Assembly (NCBI RefSeq): GCF_009870125.1
Contig: NC_046681.1
Span: 7,577,001 to 7,641,000, forward strand
DNA: 64,000 nt
Source: Drosophila pseudoobscura
Taxonomy: Eukaryota > Arthropoda > Insecta > Diptera > Drosophilidae
Reading direction: 5' to 3'
Below are positions 25,947 to 38,900 of the stretch, in pieces. Every line of letters starts with the position of its first letter. Position 1 is the stretch's first letter. The notes under the pieces were generated by a model, which worked only from the letters and a program-made list of their open reading frames with translations, made no database searches and was not told the DNA's origin. The position numbers and the translations under genes are program-made.

Positions 25947-28900
25947 ATATTGTCAATCATAATTATTGATTGTCCATTACGACTTTAATTTATTCATGCC
26001 GGACCGAAAGTGTTCGTGCTGAAAGGCGATAAAGAATCGATTAAAATGTTTGTTGGGGACATCCATTCGCCGTTCGCTATTTATGGGACACCGAATGGAC
26101 ACCGAAATAGTTCTGATAGATGGCTGACACGCCCTCGGAGACGCCCTCGTGCTCGGCTGACATTAGGGACATTTTACATTCCATCTATTTTGGTAATTTA
26201 TGACACTGCTTTGCCGGGATTATTTATGGCAATTAATAATCAGCGCCACCTTCTGCACCGTTTTGGGGCGTTGCCCGGTGGAATGCAAATTTAATTTGTA
26301 CGCCGTGTCAACTGTCCGGGTCGATTCTCGTTCCCGTTGCCATTCACCACCGCCGCGGTGGCCGGTGACCAAAGCCAAGGGCCAAACAATGCGAGCTTTC
26401 TTATCGGATGTCAGCAGAAACAGCAGCACCGCCAACACAGTATCCAACACAGTATCCTTTCTGTAAGTCCCACATGTCCTGGCATATCCCCACCGCCATG
26501 TCCGAGCACAGGCAGAGGCCCGGGCCCAAGCAGGAGCAGCAGACCAATAAACAAAAGCATTAAACCCATAAAACAGGGAACATGGCACTCTCGAGAATTA
26601 ACACTACATTATTCAGAATGCAATTTTGAAACAAGTGAAACGGGGCGGCCAGGACCAAAGGCACGACGAGGCGATACTCAGTACATAAGGATTTCAAAAT
26701 TGTTCAAATATATAGGTCAAGGAGTCTTTTAATAGACGTCATCTAAGTCCTGGCTAGACTTTCAACTCCTTAGCCTTGAGTGCATATCTATCTACCATTC
26801 TCTTATGGAGAAAATTCGTAAGTTTTTCCCCTACACAAGTTTGATGGGATTCAAGATGAGAAAAGATACATAGAATCGATCTATAGAACCATTTTAAAGA
26901 GGTTATTTTCCAGAACAAATCGGTTTTACCGATTCGAGACTATTCTTACAACAGGCCCTATATTAAGGTACAGTATAACGATCTATCTTTCGATTATTTG
27001 CACCATAAAGTCTCCCTTATCCCCTGAAACCCCACCAATTACATCCCATCGATAATCCAGTTGGGCCATGACCTGGATCCCAATATACCTCTCGATCCCC
27101 TGGGTGAATTTTTGTAAAAAATGTTTCAACTCGCGTCGGATGCGACTCTGAATCCGAATACGAATGCATATGGAAATGGTGTACCTCTGTGTGTGTGTGT
27201 GTGACCCACATGGGTGCCGTTGCTGTGGCCGTGCCACTGCCTCCGGGCGGTCTTTCGCGCTCCATAGGTGTCTCTGTGCAGGCCCGGGCTTGCTCCATGC
27301 TGCACCTTTGGCTCTCTCTCCTTTATTTTTTTTCATTTGTTAAAAAATATGTGAAAAATTAAAAAATATTGTGTGCGTGTATATGTATGTATTTTCCGCC
27401 TCTCCTGTCTCCTCCTGGCTTCTGCCATGTCACTTTGCCGTGTTCCTTTTGTGCATATTTCCCACAACACATTTTGGAGTCGAGGCATTCGCGTTTAAAT
27501 CATCCAACGGGCGGGTGATACGATGGAACCCGTACTGGAGCCCGTACCCGTACTCCTGCCCGTACCCGTACTCCTGCCCGTACCCGTACTCCTGCCGTTT
27601 GTAGTTAGTTCTCCGCCGAAGTTGGGCTTATCCCATCAGTAGCATCGGAGCAGCGCAGAGGTGCAGCCCCAGCCCCCGCCCCCGCCCCATCCCCATCCAA
27701 TCCCCCTCCACTCTGTTGATTTATGTTCAGAGTTTGCGTTCATTTATCATTACAGTTGAAAGCATTGCCGCTTTGTTCTTTTATTTTTTATTACTCCACA
27801 ATATGCACAGCAACAATAAGAGTAACGGTAACAGCGAATGGATAATACTTTTAATACAAGATATTTTTCGTTGTTTTTTTGTTGTTGTTTTTCAGGTGCC
27901 AAATGCGGTGCTTATCGGCGGAATGGTTTTCAAATTTACATTTTTAAATAATTTCACTGGAAACGGGCAACAAAAATTCGGGTTTTCTCGGTTTTTCAGG
28001 TGTATTTTCACTATAAAATCGGTTGAAAAAAAGTCCCGCTTCGGTGGATGTAAAAGATTGAATTGAATGAATTGTCTCTTACTTACATATGAGCTTTATT
28101 TATAATCTATTAAAAACTCGTATGCAAATAGATTTTGAAAATCTGAAAATTGTAGGATTTGAACAATCCATTAAAAGCGATTAAATTCGCGAAGGTACAA
28201 CGAAGGTTTCTATATAACGAATTTATTTCTGGAACACTGCCAGGCACTGCAATTATTCTGCAAAAATTAATTCTATTAGCCAAAAAGTTTTCCAATTTAC
28301 TTTTTAAATCACATGAATTGGGGCTCCCGTTTTCACAAATCCGCCAGATTTCTTACTTTTCAAAAGGAAAATATTTTCCTCGACGAAAACGAATCTTAAT
28401 TGCAAAAAGAAAAAAATAGATGACTTATTGATGCTTTAACATAAATCTGACACTTATTTCAGGGATATTAAATTTGTGCTTTATTTATAAATAATTATTT
28501 CCCAAGCCAACCTCAAATTTGGCTCGAAAATAATTATGAATTTTCTGCATAACGAATTTCCCCTTTGAATGCATAGTTTTTATTAAAGAAGTTATTCTGC
28601 ATTCGATGCCTAAGAGTCCTGCAGATGTTCTGTATTTAAATATTTAAAAATTGTTACAATAAAGAGAAAAACTTGTTAGCCAGATGGCTTTTCATGCCCT
28701 TTTGCGGGACATGCTTAATTAAAGTTTCAGCAATTTTTTAATTCCATAAAAACAAATACGAAATAGGAGAAGAGGAGACAACATTGCGCCTTGTAGCAGG
28801 CCAGGCCAGGACAGGACCAGGACGGACCAGGACCAGGCCATCATCAGCAGTCAGTTGTGTTTGCGCAGCCGTGAGTAAAAAATTCAAAAACATAAACGGA

Positions 28901-30278
28901 AATTACCACAAAATAGAAACCGCAGAGCCCCGAACCAACCCCATACGGCGGCACCCGAGGACACACTCGTATACGGTGCCCCATCCCCCCCCCACACACA
29001 CACACACACATTCTGTGGGGCGTACGGGTGTCCCTTGCAATCGTTTGCTGCTGTTGTGGCCGCAATCTAGCAGGACAATCTTTTGATTAACATTCTTGGC
29101 GTTTTTTGGGGGGGAAATTAGTTTTTATGTTTATTACCTGGACCATTAAAGGGCGCTGACAATGCTCCGATGCTCTGCGGCTCCGAGGGAGCTCGAAATG
29201 AACTTGTCCCTGGGTCTGCTCCCTCTGCGGTAGATGATGGCGTTGATGTGACTGGAAGTGGGAGGGGGGGGGGGCCAAAGAAATGATCCCAATCAATACT
29301 CTTGGCCGCCTGACGGGCACTGCTGGGCAGACTTAATTAATGCAAATGGTAGCCACTCGTTGATTTTAATTTAGATTACGGACTTATTATGTAAATCGAA
29401 AATTGTGGAAAACGAATTCAAAGAACGAGCCAAAGGACTCCCACTGCCTGCGGCTATATCTCCGGGCTCTGTGTGTGTCCATCTTCAATTAAGCAATTAA
29501 ATTCTGTGTCAGCTTCGATTGCACAAAGCCATCGGAGCAGCAAAGGCACCTGGCCAACGTGTCATTACCGAATGTTATTCGAAATTAATAAATGTCAAAC
29601 ACAAGCCCAACAGGCAAACAAAAGCCCGGACCAGGACCAGGACCAGGACCAGGCCGGACCGTCCCGAATCCGAGTTCATTTCGAATGAAAGCTGACGTTT
29701 TAATTAACTAATCATGGAAATAGTCCTGGCTGGAAAATATTACCTGCCCATCTGGGTCGCGTTCACATAAATTGAATTGAATTTTCGTCCTTGGTCCTGG
29801 GTCCTTTCGGTAATCGTGTCCTGGCGTGTCCGGGCCGAGTGCAGCTGCAGTTGTCAGGAGCCCCCTGCTAAGCCTGCTGGCCATTTGACGGTGTTTTGTG
29901 TGGCTCGCACGCCGTAAATCAGATGGCATTACGGGTATTTGTCACACACACTCGCACTCGAACAACTTACGAGACGATAACGAATATTAATTTTGCACCC
30001 GACCAAAGGTAAGCAAGAATTCAAAATGAAAACTGCCGCAAGCAAACTTATCATGACTCCGACCCCGGCCCGTGTCCTGGCAATGATAAATTCCCAAGCT
30101 AAAGCTGTCCACGATGGGGAGGGAGGGCACTCGTAATTAAATCAAAGGACTCCCAGACTCGTAATGGAAAACAAATATTTTCTATAATCACTGGAAATTT
30201 ATGAGGCCGGAAATATATGACCCATTACGACTAAATATAAAGGAGTTTGGGAACATAAGGAAGAACAGTTGGGCAGAC
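25947..30278. other. Non-coding stretch with simple repeats
   Basis: No gene was recognised. It contains an 18-bp tandem repeat of CCCGTACCCGTACTCCTG at 27529-27596, GGACCA-type hexamers near 28805-28840 and 29630-29655, a short AC run near 29000, and TTAATTAATGCAAATGG near 29335-29350 (a homeodomain plus POU-type word). Confidence 0.5.
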
Positions 30279-30470
30279 ATTTCGATTAAAGATGGACAGA
30301 GATATATCAGGGCGGTATGATATATGTAGAAATATCTATCTAGATCTAGCTTACAGGGTAGATATTTCGATTAAAGATGGGCAGAGATATGTATATCAGG
30401 GCGGTATGATATATGTAGAAATATCCAGCTAGATCTAGCTTACAGGGTAGATATTTCGATTAAAGATGGA
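30279..30470. repeat. Tandem duplication, 85-89 bp unit
   Basis: Copy one runs 30279-30363 and copy two 30364-30452; a partial third copy starts at 30453 with ATTTCGATTAAAGATGG. The copies differ by a GTAT insertion and a few substitutions, so the duplication looks recent. Each full copy contains TATCWAGCTAGATCTAGCT-like palindromic sequence. Confidence 0.9.
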
Positions 30471-32338
30471 TTCGTAGAGCCACAAAGGCGTATAATACCC
30501 TTAAAGAAAGGTATTTATCCGGCTCAATTTATTCTTCTTTAAATATTTAAATGTATCTTGAAAGAAAATGCAGCTAAAGGCTGTGCACATGCAGATTGAA
30601 TTTAGAAATTGTCATTTTCCTTGACGTGCCAGTATTCCGACCGCAAACGAAATGTGGGCTCGGACTGTTTTGCGGTTGGCCAGCAAAAAACGTACACATT
30701 TGGCCAAAGGAAATGGTAATTTGAAATGCTGTGTATTAATTTAGGTGTGGCAGCATAATGAATAACTTAGGAGACAGAGTCCTGGCTCCTACGGGCAGTG
30801 TCTGGGAACATCTTGTTTGAAATTTGATGCCTGCTGGCAGCCGACAACAAGGCCTCCGCAATGGCAATTAAATGTTGGCCACAAACATCTGTATACTCTG
30901 GCAGTGGGTATTAAGCGTTTCCAACTCCTTTAAGTGCCTGTATATCCTGCCACCTGGAACTATCGAATACTTGGCGTGTTCCTGGCTGTGAAACAATCGA
31001 TTTGCTGGGGCATCTCCATTGTTAACGAGTAAAAGTGTTGCAGACTGGCTCCATGCGTTTAGTGCATTATTCTGTGACCCGCATGGCTGCCGCTCCTGCC
31101 CCCCCTCCCGCCATTTTGCTCGGTTTCCGGCGGAAGTTGCTGCTACCTGGCTCTGGCGCCAGAAGTTTTGCCCAAGTTGTCGGCAGGCGCTTCGCTTCTC
31201 GTGTTGCCTAAACAGATTAAACTCCAAACACATGTGCTCTGCAATTTTACGCGTTGCCACCGCCGTCAGATCCGGCGCCGGGGTGGAGGCCTCACATAAC
31301 CGCTGCATTAATTCCTAGTGCCAGACACCTTTCTCGTTAGCGGTTGCCCAACTTATTTAATTTCACAGAGCCTCGACCGCGGCGCCTTAACTTTGCTTTC
31401 CCCGGATTTTGCGTGTGCTGCGCCACGGCTCCGGGTGCGGGTGCGGGCCAGGAGCGGATGGGCTTGGCCTGAAGAGAGTTATGTGGGTCACAGTCGGGAA
31501 TTGCTTTCGTGTGTTTATTTAAATCCCCAATTGTCGACATCTTGTTGCCTTATTTAATTACGAATGCAGCAGCAACAGGGGCAACCCTTGCCGGTCTCCG
31601 GTCTCCGGGCTCTGGGCTCCGTGCGACATTTGCTCAAACTTCTCACGTGCAACGTGACCCTCCGACCCGACTGAAGGATTTTTCCAAAAATATGTCTGGT
31701 TTTGGTGTGTAATTTATGGTCTGCCGGGGATTTGCACGCAGCTTTAGTTAGGGCTAACGAATGCGCTTACGTGCGGCCACGTAGGGCCCCCTCCCCCCCC
31801 TTGTGCCCCCAGGAGGACAAACTATCCCGGATGGATATCTCAAGTGGAAGCCCAGATCCGTGTTTACACGGGCATTTCATTTAGTCCTAAGCGTTAGAAA
31901 TTTAAGCCGGAATCAACTTGTAAGTCACTTTTCAGCCCAGGTCAATATTAAATTGTGGGTCTTTCAACCGGCAAGCGATTTGTACGCCTCACCTGGCAAG
32001 GTCCTTGGGACAATACAAGTTCCAGGAGAGCTATAAAACAAAAGAAAATGAATAGGCGTATATTATGATGAGCCCAAACGCTCATAGGCTGCCCTGGAGC
32101 GGCTGTCGTTGGAGTTTTCCTCACCCCAAGGCGGCTACTCCTATCACATGGCCTCCAGACATTTACGTAGTGTCTAGTGATGTCTTTTCTCATTATGGCA
32201 GAAGCAAAGCGAACAATGGGCGTATAAACCGCAGGATGAATGGGCCGAATATCGCCCACCAGTCCTGCTGCTGGTTGATGAGGAGGCGAATGAAAACTAT
32301 ATTTAAACTATAATTCTAATTCCCTGAAAATACGAATA
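30471..32338. other. Non-coding stretch
   Basis: I see no gene, RNA or repeat that I can support here. Short open frames exist on both strands, but none shows domain-like sequence or a splice-joined partner. Confidence 0.45.
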
Positions 32339-33350
32339 TTTGGTTCGCTTTTGGTCCGCTTTTGGTCCGCTTTTGGTCCGCTTTTGGTCCGCTTTTAGTC
32401 CGCTCTTCTCTTGGTCCTCTTTTGGTCCGCTTTTAGTCCGCTTTTGATCCGCTTTTGGTCCGCTTTTGGTTCGCTTTTGGTCCGCTTTTAGTCCGCCCTT
32501 CTCTTGGTCCGCTTTTGATCCCCTTTTGATCCGCTTTTGGTCCGCTTTTTGTTCGCTTTTGGTCCGCTTTTAGTCCGCTCTTCTCTTGGTCCGTTTTTGG
32601 TCCGCTTTTGGTTCTCTTTTGGTCCGCTTTGGGTCCGGTTTTGGTCCGGTTTTGGTCCGGTTTTGGTCCGCATTTGGTCCGTTGTCGGTCCGTATTTGGT
32701 CCGCTTTTAGTCCGCTCTTCTCTTGGTCTTCTTTTGGTCCGCTTTTAGTCCGCTTTTAGTCCGCTTTTGATCCGCTTTTGGTCCGCTTTTGGTTCGCTTT
32801 TGGTCCGCTTTTAGTCCGCTCTTCTCTTGTTCCGCTTTTGGTCCGCTTTTGGTTCGCTTTTGGTCCGCTTTTAGTCCATATTTAGTCCGCTTTTAGTCCG
32901 CTTTTGATCCGCTTTTGGTCCGCTTTTGGTTCGCTTTTAGTCAGCTCTTCTCTTGGTCCGCTTTTGGTCCGCTTTTGGTTCGCTTTTGGTCCGCTTTTAG
33001 TCCGCTCTTCTCTTGGTCCGCTTTTGATCCGCTTTTGGTTCGCTTTTGGTCCGCTTTTAGTCCGCTCTTCTCTTGGTCCGCTTTTGATCCGCTTTTGGTC
33101 CGCTTTTTGTTCGCTTTTGGTCCGCTTTTAGTCCGCTCTTCTCTTAGTCCGCTTTTGTTCCGCTTTTAGTCCGCTTTTGGTCCGCATTTGGTCCGCTTTT
33201 GGTTCGATTTTGGTCCGCTCTTAGACCGCTCTTCTCTTGGTCCGCTTTGGGTCCGCTTTTGGTCCACTTTTGGTCCGCTTTTGGTCCGCTTTTGGTCCGC
33301 TTTTGGTCCGCTTTTGGTCCGCTTTTGGTCCGCTTTTGATCCGCTTTTGT
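32339..33350. repeat. 11-bp minisatellite (CTTTTGGTCCG) with higher-order punctuation
   Basis: About 1 kb consists of roughly 90 copies of an 11-bp unit, mainly CTTTTGGTCCG, with variants AGTCCG, GATCCG and GGTTCG. At irregular intervals of about 60-135 bp a 16-bp unit, CTCTTCTCTTGGTCCG, interrupts the array (for example near 32403, 32579, 32714, 32947, 33005, 33065 and 33229). This gives a higher-order pattern. The right-hand end (about 33241-33340) is the most homogeneous part. Because 11 is not a multiple of three, each stop-free frame cycles through the same 11-residue peptide; the open frames of up to 84 codons on both strands are by-products. Confidence 0.95.
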
Positions 33351-35310
33351 ATCGGTTCCAATATCTGCTGGCTGTGCCTCCAAAAACCTACGGATCCTTT
33401 TATCTAAGAAGTAAAAAAGTACTTACTCCATGGAGGAACAGTCATTAAACATTAGAGTAATAATAGAAAGGTCTTTGAGGCAGAACATTGCCCTGATCGT
33501 GTGCTTTGCATATACTTAGAAGTGATCACGGGCCTCCCTTTTAGATCCCGCTTGAGCCAAATTCGACCCATCGAAAATTCTTAGCCACGTTCATAGGTAC
33601 TTACCAAAAGGCCCGGCCTGGAAGAGAAAGAAATTATTGTGTGAATAAAGATATCTATATATAAAATATATACAAATAAAAAACAAGCAGCTGGGAATCA
33701 AATTTCACGATTGAGCTATGGAAAACCGCCAGTTCCTGTCCTTGAAATCGTATATATTGCGCCAAGCCAACCGATTCCTAAATCTTGAAATGTGAAAGAT
33801 CATTCTGAAAACAATCAGACGGACTCTTGCAGAAAGTACTATCAATACTTGAGCTATGGCAAACCGTCATTTCCTCTCCTAGTAATAAGTATGTTGGTCC
33901 TTTAAATGTAAAACATCAGTCTGAAACTCTTGCAGAAAGTATTCTGAATATCCAACCGAACCCAAGGAACCTTCTCTGACCCTTCAAGAGCGGGTGATGG
34001 TGATCAACATCCACCAGCCAGACGATATGGCCATCCTCCAGGAAGAGCTTCTGCTATTATTATCCAAAATAATTGACAGAGCCCCCTGGTAATCAGGTTA
34101 TTGAAATTCCATTAAAAATATTAATGCACATTACACAATTTTCGTAATTGAATGAAATGGCCTGCACATGGCTGATGTTACGCCAAATTCGATTTCCAGC
34201 GAGCTCTGGCATTCGTTGTGATATTTTTACGCATTTTTAGTGCCGGTCGCAAGTTGATGCTGAACAAAGTTGGGATTCCATAGTCAGATCATAGGACTTA
34301 TGGCATGAAGTGCTTCCGGCTTCGGGCATAATTAAACGCTGTGGAATTTCATTATGAAATTCACAGACATTTGCCAGATGCCAGCAGTTCAGTACAGTTT
34401 TCCAGCGATGCCTTTGCCGTCGCCCTCCTTTGGGCGGAGGGCGGAGGAGGCTGGCACTCACTCAACTCCTTGGGGCCGTTCAATCGGGAGTGAAACAAAT
34501 TTGCTCGCTCATTTCTTTTGGTGGCTCTTGAATGGTCGTATTTTCTTCAAGTTTATTTTATATTGAAATTTGCTCGTTAAGCGGCAATTTTCGTGGCCAG
34601 AGTCAATTTTCCGTACAGTCCGAAACAGTGGCCCAGTCCGTCCGGCCCTTTGACCGAGTTGATTTTTCACAATTTCCGGTCAAGCGAGAGCTGCCGCCCA
34701 GCCCCGAATGGCGGAAACGTAATTTGGCTCTTGGCCATTATTTTTGGCTCTGACCGCAGACCCAAGCGGCCAGGGGAGGGCAGGGTGTGTGTGTGTGTGT
34801 GTGTGTGTGTCCAGCGCCTCATCATAATCGAAGCCACGAAATTGAAGTACTGCGGCACAATGCGGTTTCCGCTGCCAGCTGATTGGCTTCCGTTTCCGCT
34901 AATTTTTGGAAAGTTGGCGCCGAATTACGGCCTTTCCCGGCTGCCCTTCTGGCCGGCACTATTTGTATTTTTAGAGCCGGACAAGCTTCAAAGGCGCTCC
35001 GGCTCGGTTGATTACATTGCAAGCTCATCCCGATGATGCAGTCCCGCTTCAATGGAAAAACAATAGAGAACAGAACTCAAAATGGGAAATTGGCTGATTG
35101 GAAGAGGATGAACAGTCGATGTTCTTACGAAGCTAATCATGGAATGTAGCTGAAGGGGAAACCCCATATAAAAGAGGATTCGGTGTTTCCCAGTAGCATT
35201 GAAAGGGCTAACAAAGGACTAATCTCCTCTTTCCACAATGGTGGTTTTATTTCCTATAAGCACTGTAGTGCAATATAGCTGTATGTTCCCATGGGCCATA
35301 GCAAAGAAGC
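33351..35310. other. Non-coding stretch between two minisatellites
   Basis: No gene was recognised. It contains a GT microsatellite (34785-34811). Two similar phrases about 130 bp apart (near 33715 and 33850, around GAGCTATGGMAAACC) hint at an old local duplication. Confidence 0.45.
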
Positions 35311-35944
35311 GATGGTTCCTTGTAGAGATGGTTCCTTGTAGAGAAGGTTCCCTCTACAGATGGTTCCTTGTGGAGATGGTTTCTTGTAGAGAAGGTTCCC
35401 TCTACAGATGGTTCCTTGTAGAGAAGGTTCCCTCTACAGATGGTTCCTTGTAGAGATGGTTTCTTCTACAGATGGTTCCTTGTAGAGAAGGTTCCCTCTA
35501 CAGATGGTTCCTTGTGGAGATGGTTCCTTGTAGAGAAGGTTCCCTCTACAGATGGTTCCTTGTAGAGAAGGTTCCCTCTACAGATGGTTCCTTGTAGAGA
35601 TGGTTTCTTCTACAGATGGTTCCTTGTAGAGAAGGTTCCCTCTACAGATGGTTCCCTGTAGAGATGGTTCGTTGTAGAGATGGTTCCTTGTGGAGATGGT
35701 TCCTTGTAGAGAAGGTTCCCTCTACAGATGGTTCCTTGTGGAGATGGTTCCCTCTAGAGCTGTCTCCCTGTAGAGATGGTTCCTTGTAGAGATGGTTCGT
35801 TGTAGAGATGGTTCCTTGTGAAGATGGTTCCTTGTAGAGAAGGTTCCCTCTACAGATGGTTCCCTGTTGAGATGGTTCCTTGTGGAAAAGGTTCCCTCAA
35901 CAGATGGTTCCCCGTAGAGATGGTTCCTTGTAGATATGGTTCGC
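35311..35944. repeat. 16-bp minisatellite with alternating units that form hairpins
   Basis: About 40 copies of a 16-bp unit alternate between GATGGTTCCTTGTAGA and GAAGGTTCCCTCTACA. A pair of units places TGTAGAG 8 bp before CTCTACA, a perfect 7-bp inverted repeat that recurs many times along the array. Variants include TGTGGA and TTTCTTCTACA. No coding role is likely, since 16 is not a multiple of three and stops occur. Confidence 0.95.
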
Positions 35945-38900
35945 TTTCGAATACCTTCGACTATTCGATCTCAGACCTTGAAAAATGGTAAAATTTTGAA
36001 GATTCTGAAGGGCTTTCCCTCTATAGAATCATAGATCGCCAGTCGCTCTATATATGAAGATCTATGAAAATAGATTACTGCCAAATTTGCTGACAATTTC
36101 ATTCACGATCCATAGGTCCTAGAAAACTACCCATTGACATCTGCCTTAATGGGTTTCCTAGCGGAAAATTCGACTTGGGAAACGAAACTTTGAGGAGAAA
36201 CTATTCAGGGTTGAGGCGTGGAAGAACCGATCCATCTTTGAATACCTCTCGCCACCAAAATACTTAAGAATAACACACTGTTAGAGTTAAGGAGAGCTTT
36301 AAATGAACTTTCACTAAAAACATAAAGGATTGGGCTTATAAAAATGTGTGTACTTTATCTAAGAAACCCTAAACTATGCGAACTATGACCTCTCCAACTT
36401 ATTGTACGTGTGCCATGAAGAATAATTGAAAGCCCTTTGAACCAGCTCTCCTTTACAATCCTTTATTCATTCCAATTTGAATAGGAAAATAGTGATGATA
36501 TATGTACTTTCTGTTCCTTCAGCACTCAAATCATTAACAAGCGAAGCAATTCCAAGGCCCCTGCGTTCTCGTATCTGCCCCTGGATCAAATATGTATTTC
36601 AAATGGAAATTTAAAACCTTATTACTGGGAGGGAGCACAGAGGAAAATGTAAATATTTTATGGCGAAAATATGGCAGCTAGGACAGGGACAATGTATGCA
36701 CAACTGACCGGAGCCCGAGGCCGAGGCAAGGACACGGCCTGGACTTGGACTTGGACTAAATCTAAGCCCGTGGCCTGTGCTCCGTTCTGCTCCTGCTCCT
36801 GCTCCGTTCTTTTAAATTGTGTAACAAATTGTTCCCCGGGGACGAATTTGGATTAAGTAAAAAAAGGGTTTATTTACGATGCCATACATAAGGGCCGTCC
36901 GGGGCAGTTCGGGCCAGGAGACTCCTCCAGCCGTAGCCCTTTCTTTTTTTTTTTTTTTATTACGTGCCCAATACTCAATTTGGCCGTATTTAAATTCATC
37001 GTCTATTCAGGCCAGCCGGCGGCCATTTCGTATGCACACACAGTAGAGGCGGAGGGAGGAGGACTTCCAAGGAGTTCCTGGGAGTCTGGATCTATTGAGT
37101 GGTTATTTGAATTGAACTTTGAGGTTGAATTCGCTTCATTTTTATGTTATTTATTATGCCCAAAGTTGGGCTCCAGGCCGGGCTGCCCTACCCTGGACCT
37201 GGTGTTGAAATACATCCCACAAAAACTCTCTCTCTTTGGCTGGGATACGGGTATAAATTGCGGCCCTACTACATAGGTGGATAAAACTTGTTTTGCACAC
37301 ATTTCAACGGCTGTTGTCGTTGTCCAGGAGGCGCCGCCTGGTCGCTGTGGAGGGAAACAATTTGGTTGCGACGCGACGAGCTGGCATCTTGATAATATTT
37401 CGATTTATACCCTCTAAATTCAGCTTAGCCCCCGCCCCCACACTCGAACAGCGTGGCGTGGATACGCGACACAATACTCTAGGCCGTGAATAAAACCTTT
37501 TGCCCGAGAGTTGATCCGATGGGGATCCCCCCGCCGAAAACAAATCGAACGTACACAACCCCAGCAGCATTTCTCCGCCGAAAGTTTGTGCTCAACTTTT
37601 TTGGGGTTCGCCACACCCGCACCCCCCCCCTCGACCCAACCTGTCTGTCACACACTGTAAACCTCAAACTGTAACGAGACGGAACTGATGTCACGTGAGG
37701 CGGGCTGCAGGGGCTTTTGCGCTCAATTTGACAGACAGCCGTGGAAGGGGAAGGGGGCTGCGGGGGCAATGCAATCTTTGCGGATGAGCCCGTAACTAAG
37801 TTCGAAACTGAGACACCAGCGGGCGACACGGTAACCCAGATGGACTCAAGGGGCTGTCAGTCGAATGCTGTATTTGATGGATAAGATTGCACTCTACCGA
37901 AATGCCACTCCACCGCTGCAAGATCACCATTTTCGGAGGCTGTCAACGATCCTCAAGAGCAGGAAGACCTCTCAGATCATTCAGAAGTGGCAGGGGAGGA
38001 CTTTAGACACTCTTTTCGGTATAAAGATCCACCAAAAATCAGGCTTGACAGCACCAAAAGCCCTGTTCAAAAGCCCTTCAAAGGCCATGACCTCTTAGGA
38101 GGGGAAATATGGTATATTTTCCACCCTCGATGTCCCAATGGTGGGGCTTCCTTGGTCTATGTCACCGCTTTAAAGAACCTTCAGCTCTCTGGGGGCTCTC
38201 TGGGGGCTCTTTGGGGCTCTCTAGGGCTCTCTGGCCTCTGTTGATGATTAAGTAATTAGCCAAATCCAGGCGAACGAGGCCAATTAGCTGGAATACGGAA
38301 ATTAAACACACATCGCATTAGCCAGCGATGCGATCAAGAAGCGTTCGAGAGGGCTGCCAGGGTCGAAAACGGGCCTGAATGCATTTCTTTCCTCGCCTTT
38401 TTTGTGTGGCAATTAGCACGCCCCGCCGCACTCTCCGCCGCGGCCGTGGGGACCTTGGCAGCCGCATTCCCGTGGCCAGCCACCCCCCTCCCCCACCATC
38501 TCTGGAAGGAGCTGCATAAAGCGCACATTGAAAATTAATTGCGCCCTGCCTCATCCGTGTGGGTGGACGAATGCCTGCCTGTGTGTGTGTGTGAACAGGT
38601 ACGTGCGTGTGTGGCAACCGCAGCAGCGCTGGGCTCCCCCCCCCCCCCCCCCCACACTCTGAGGCCAGGCGCCGCCGCTTGGTTTGCCTTTTATGAAAAA
38701 TTAATTTGCTCTTTGTACCGCAATAATATTCGCCCCCCCACCCCCTTTATACGCGCGAGTTCCCCTTGACGCGGCTGGCAGCCGGAGCGTATGATTAATT
38801 TTTTGTCGTAGCCCCAGAAAATTGTTGGCTTAACTGCGCTGGAGGTTCGAAGGCAGAAGGAGGTAGAAAATTCTTAATAATGATCATGATTATTAACCCA

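Noticed and set aside
32488-33448. Several 60-86 codon open frames with repeated KSGPKADQKRT-like or FWSAFGP-like units
   Set aside because: They arise from the 11-bp minisatellite, which repeats the same peptide in each frame and is open on both strands.
35311-35944. Possible CRISPR-like array
   Set aside because: Units are contiguous 16-bp repeats without unique spacers, and the genome is animal. It is a minisatellite.
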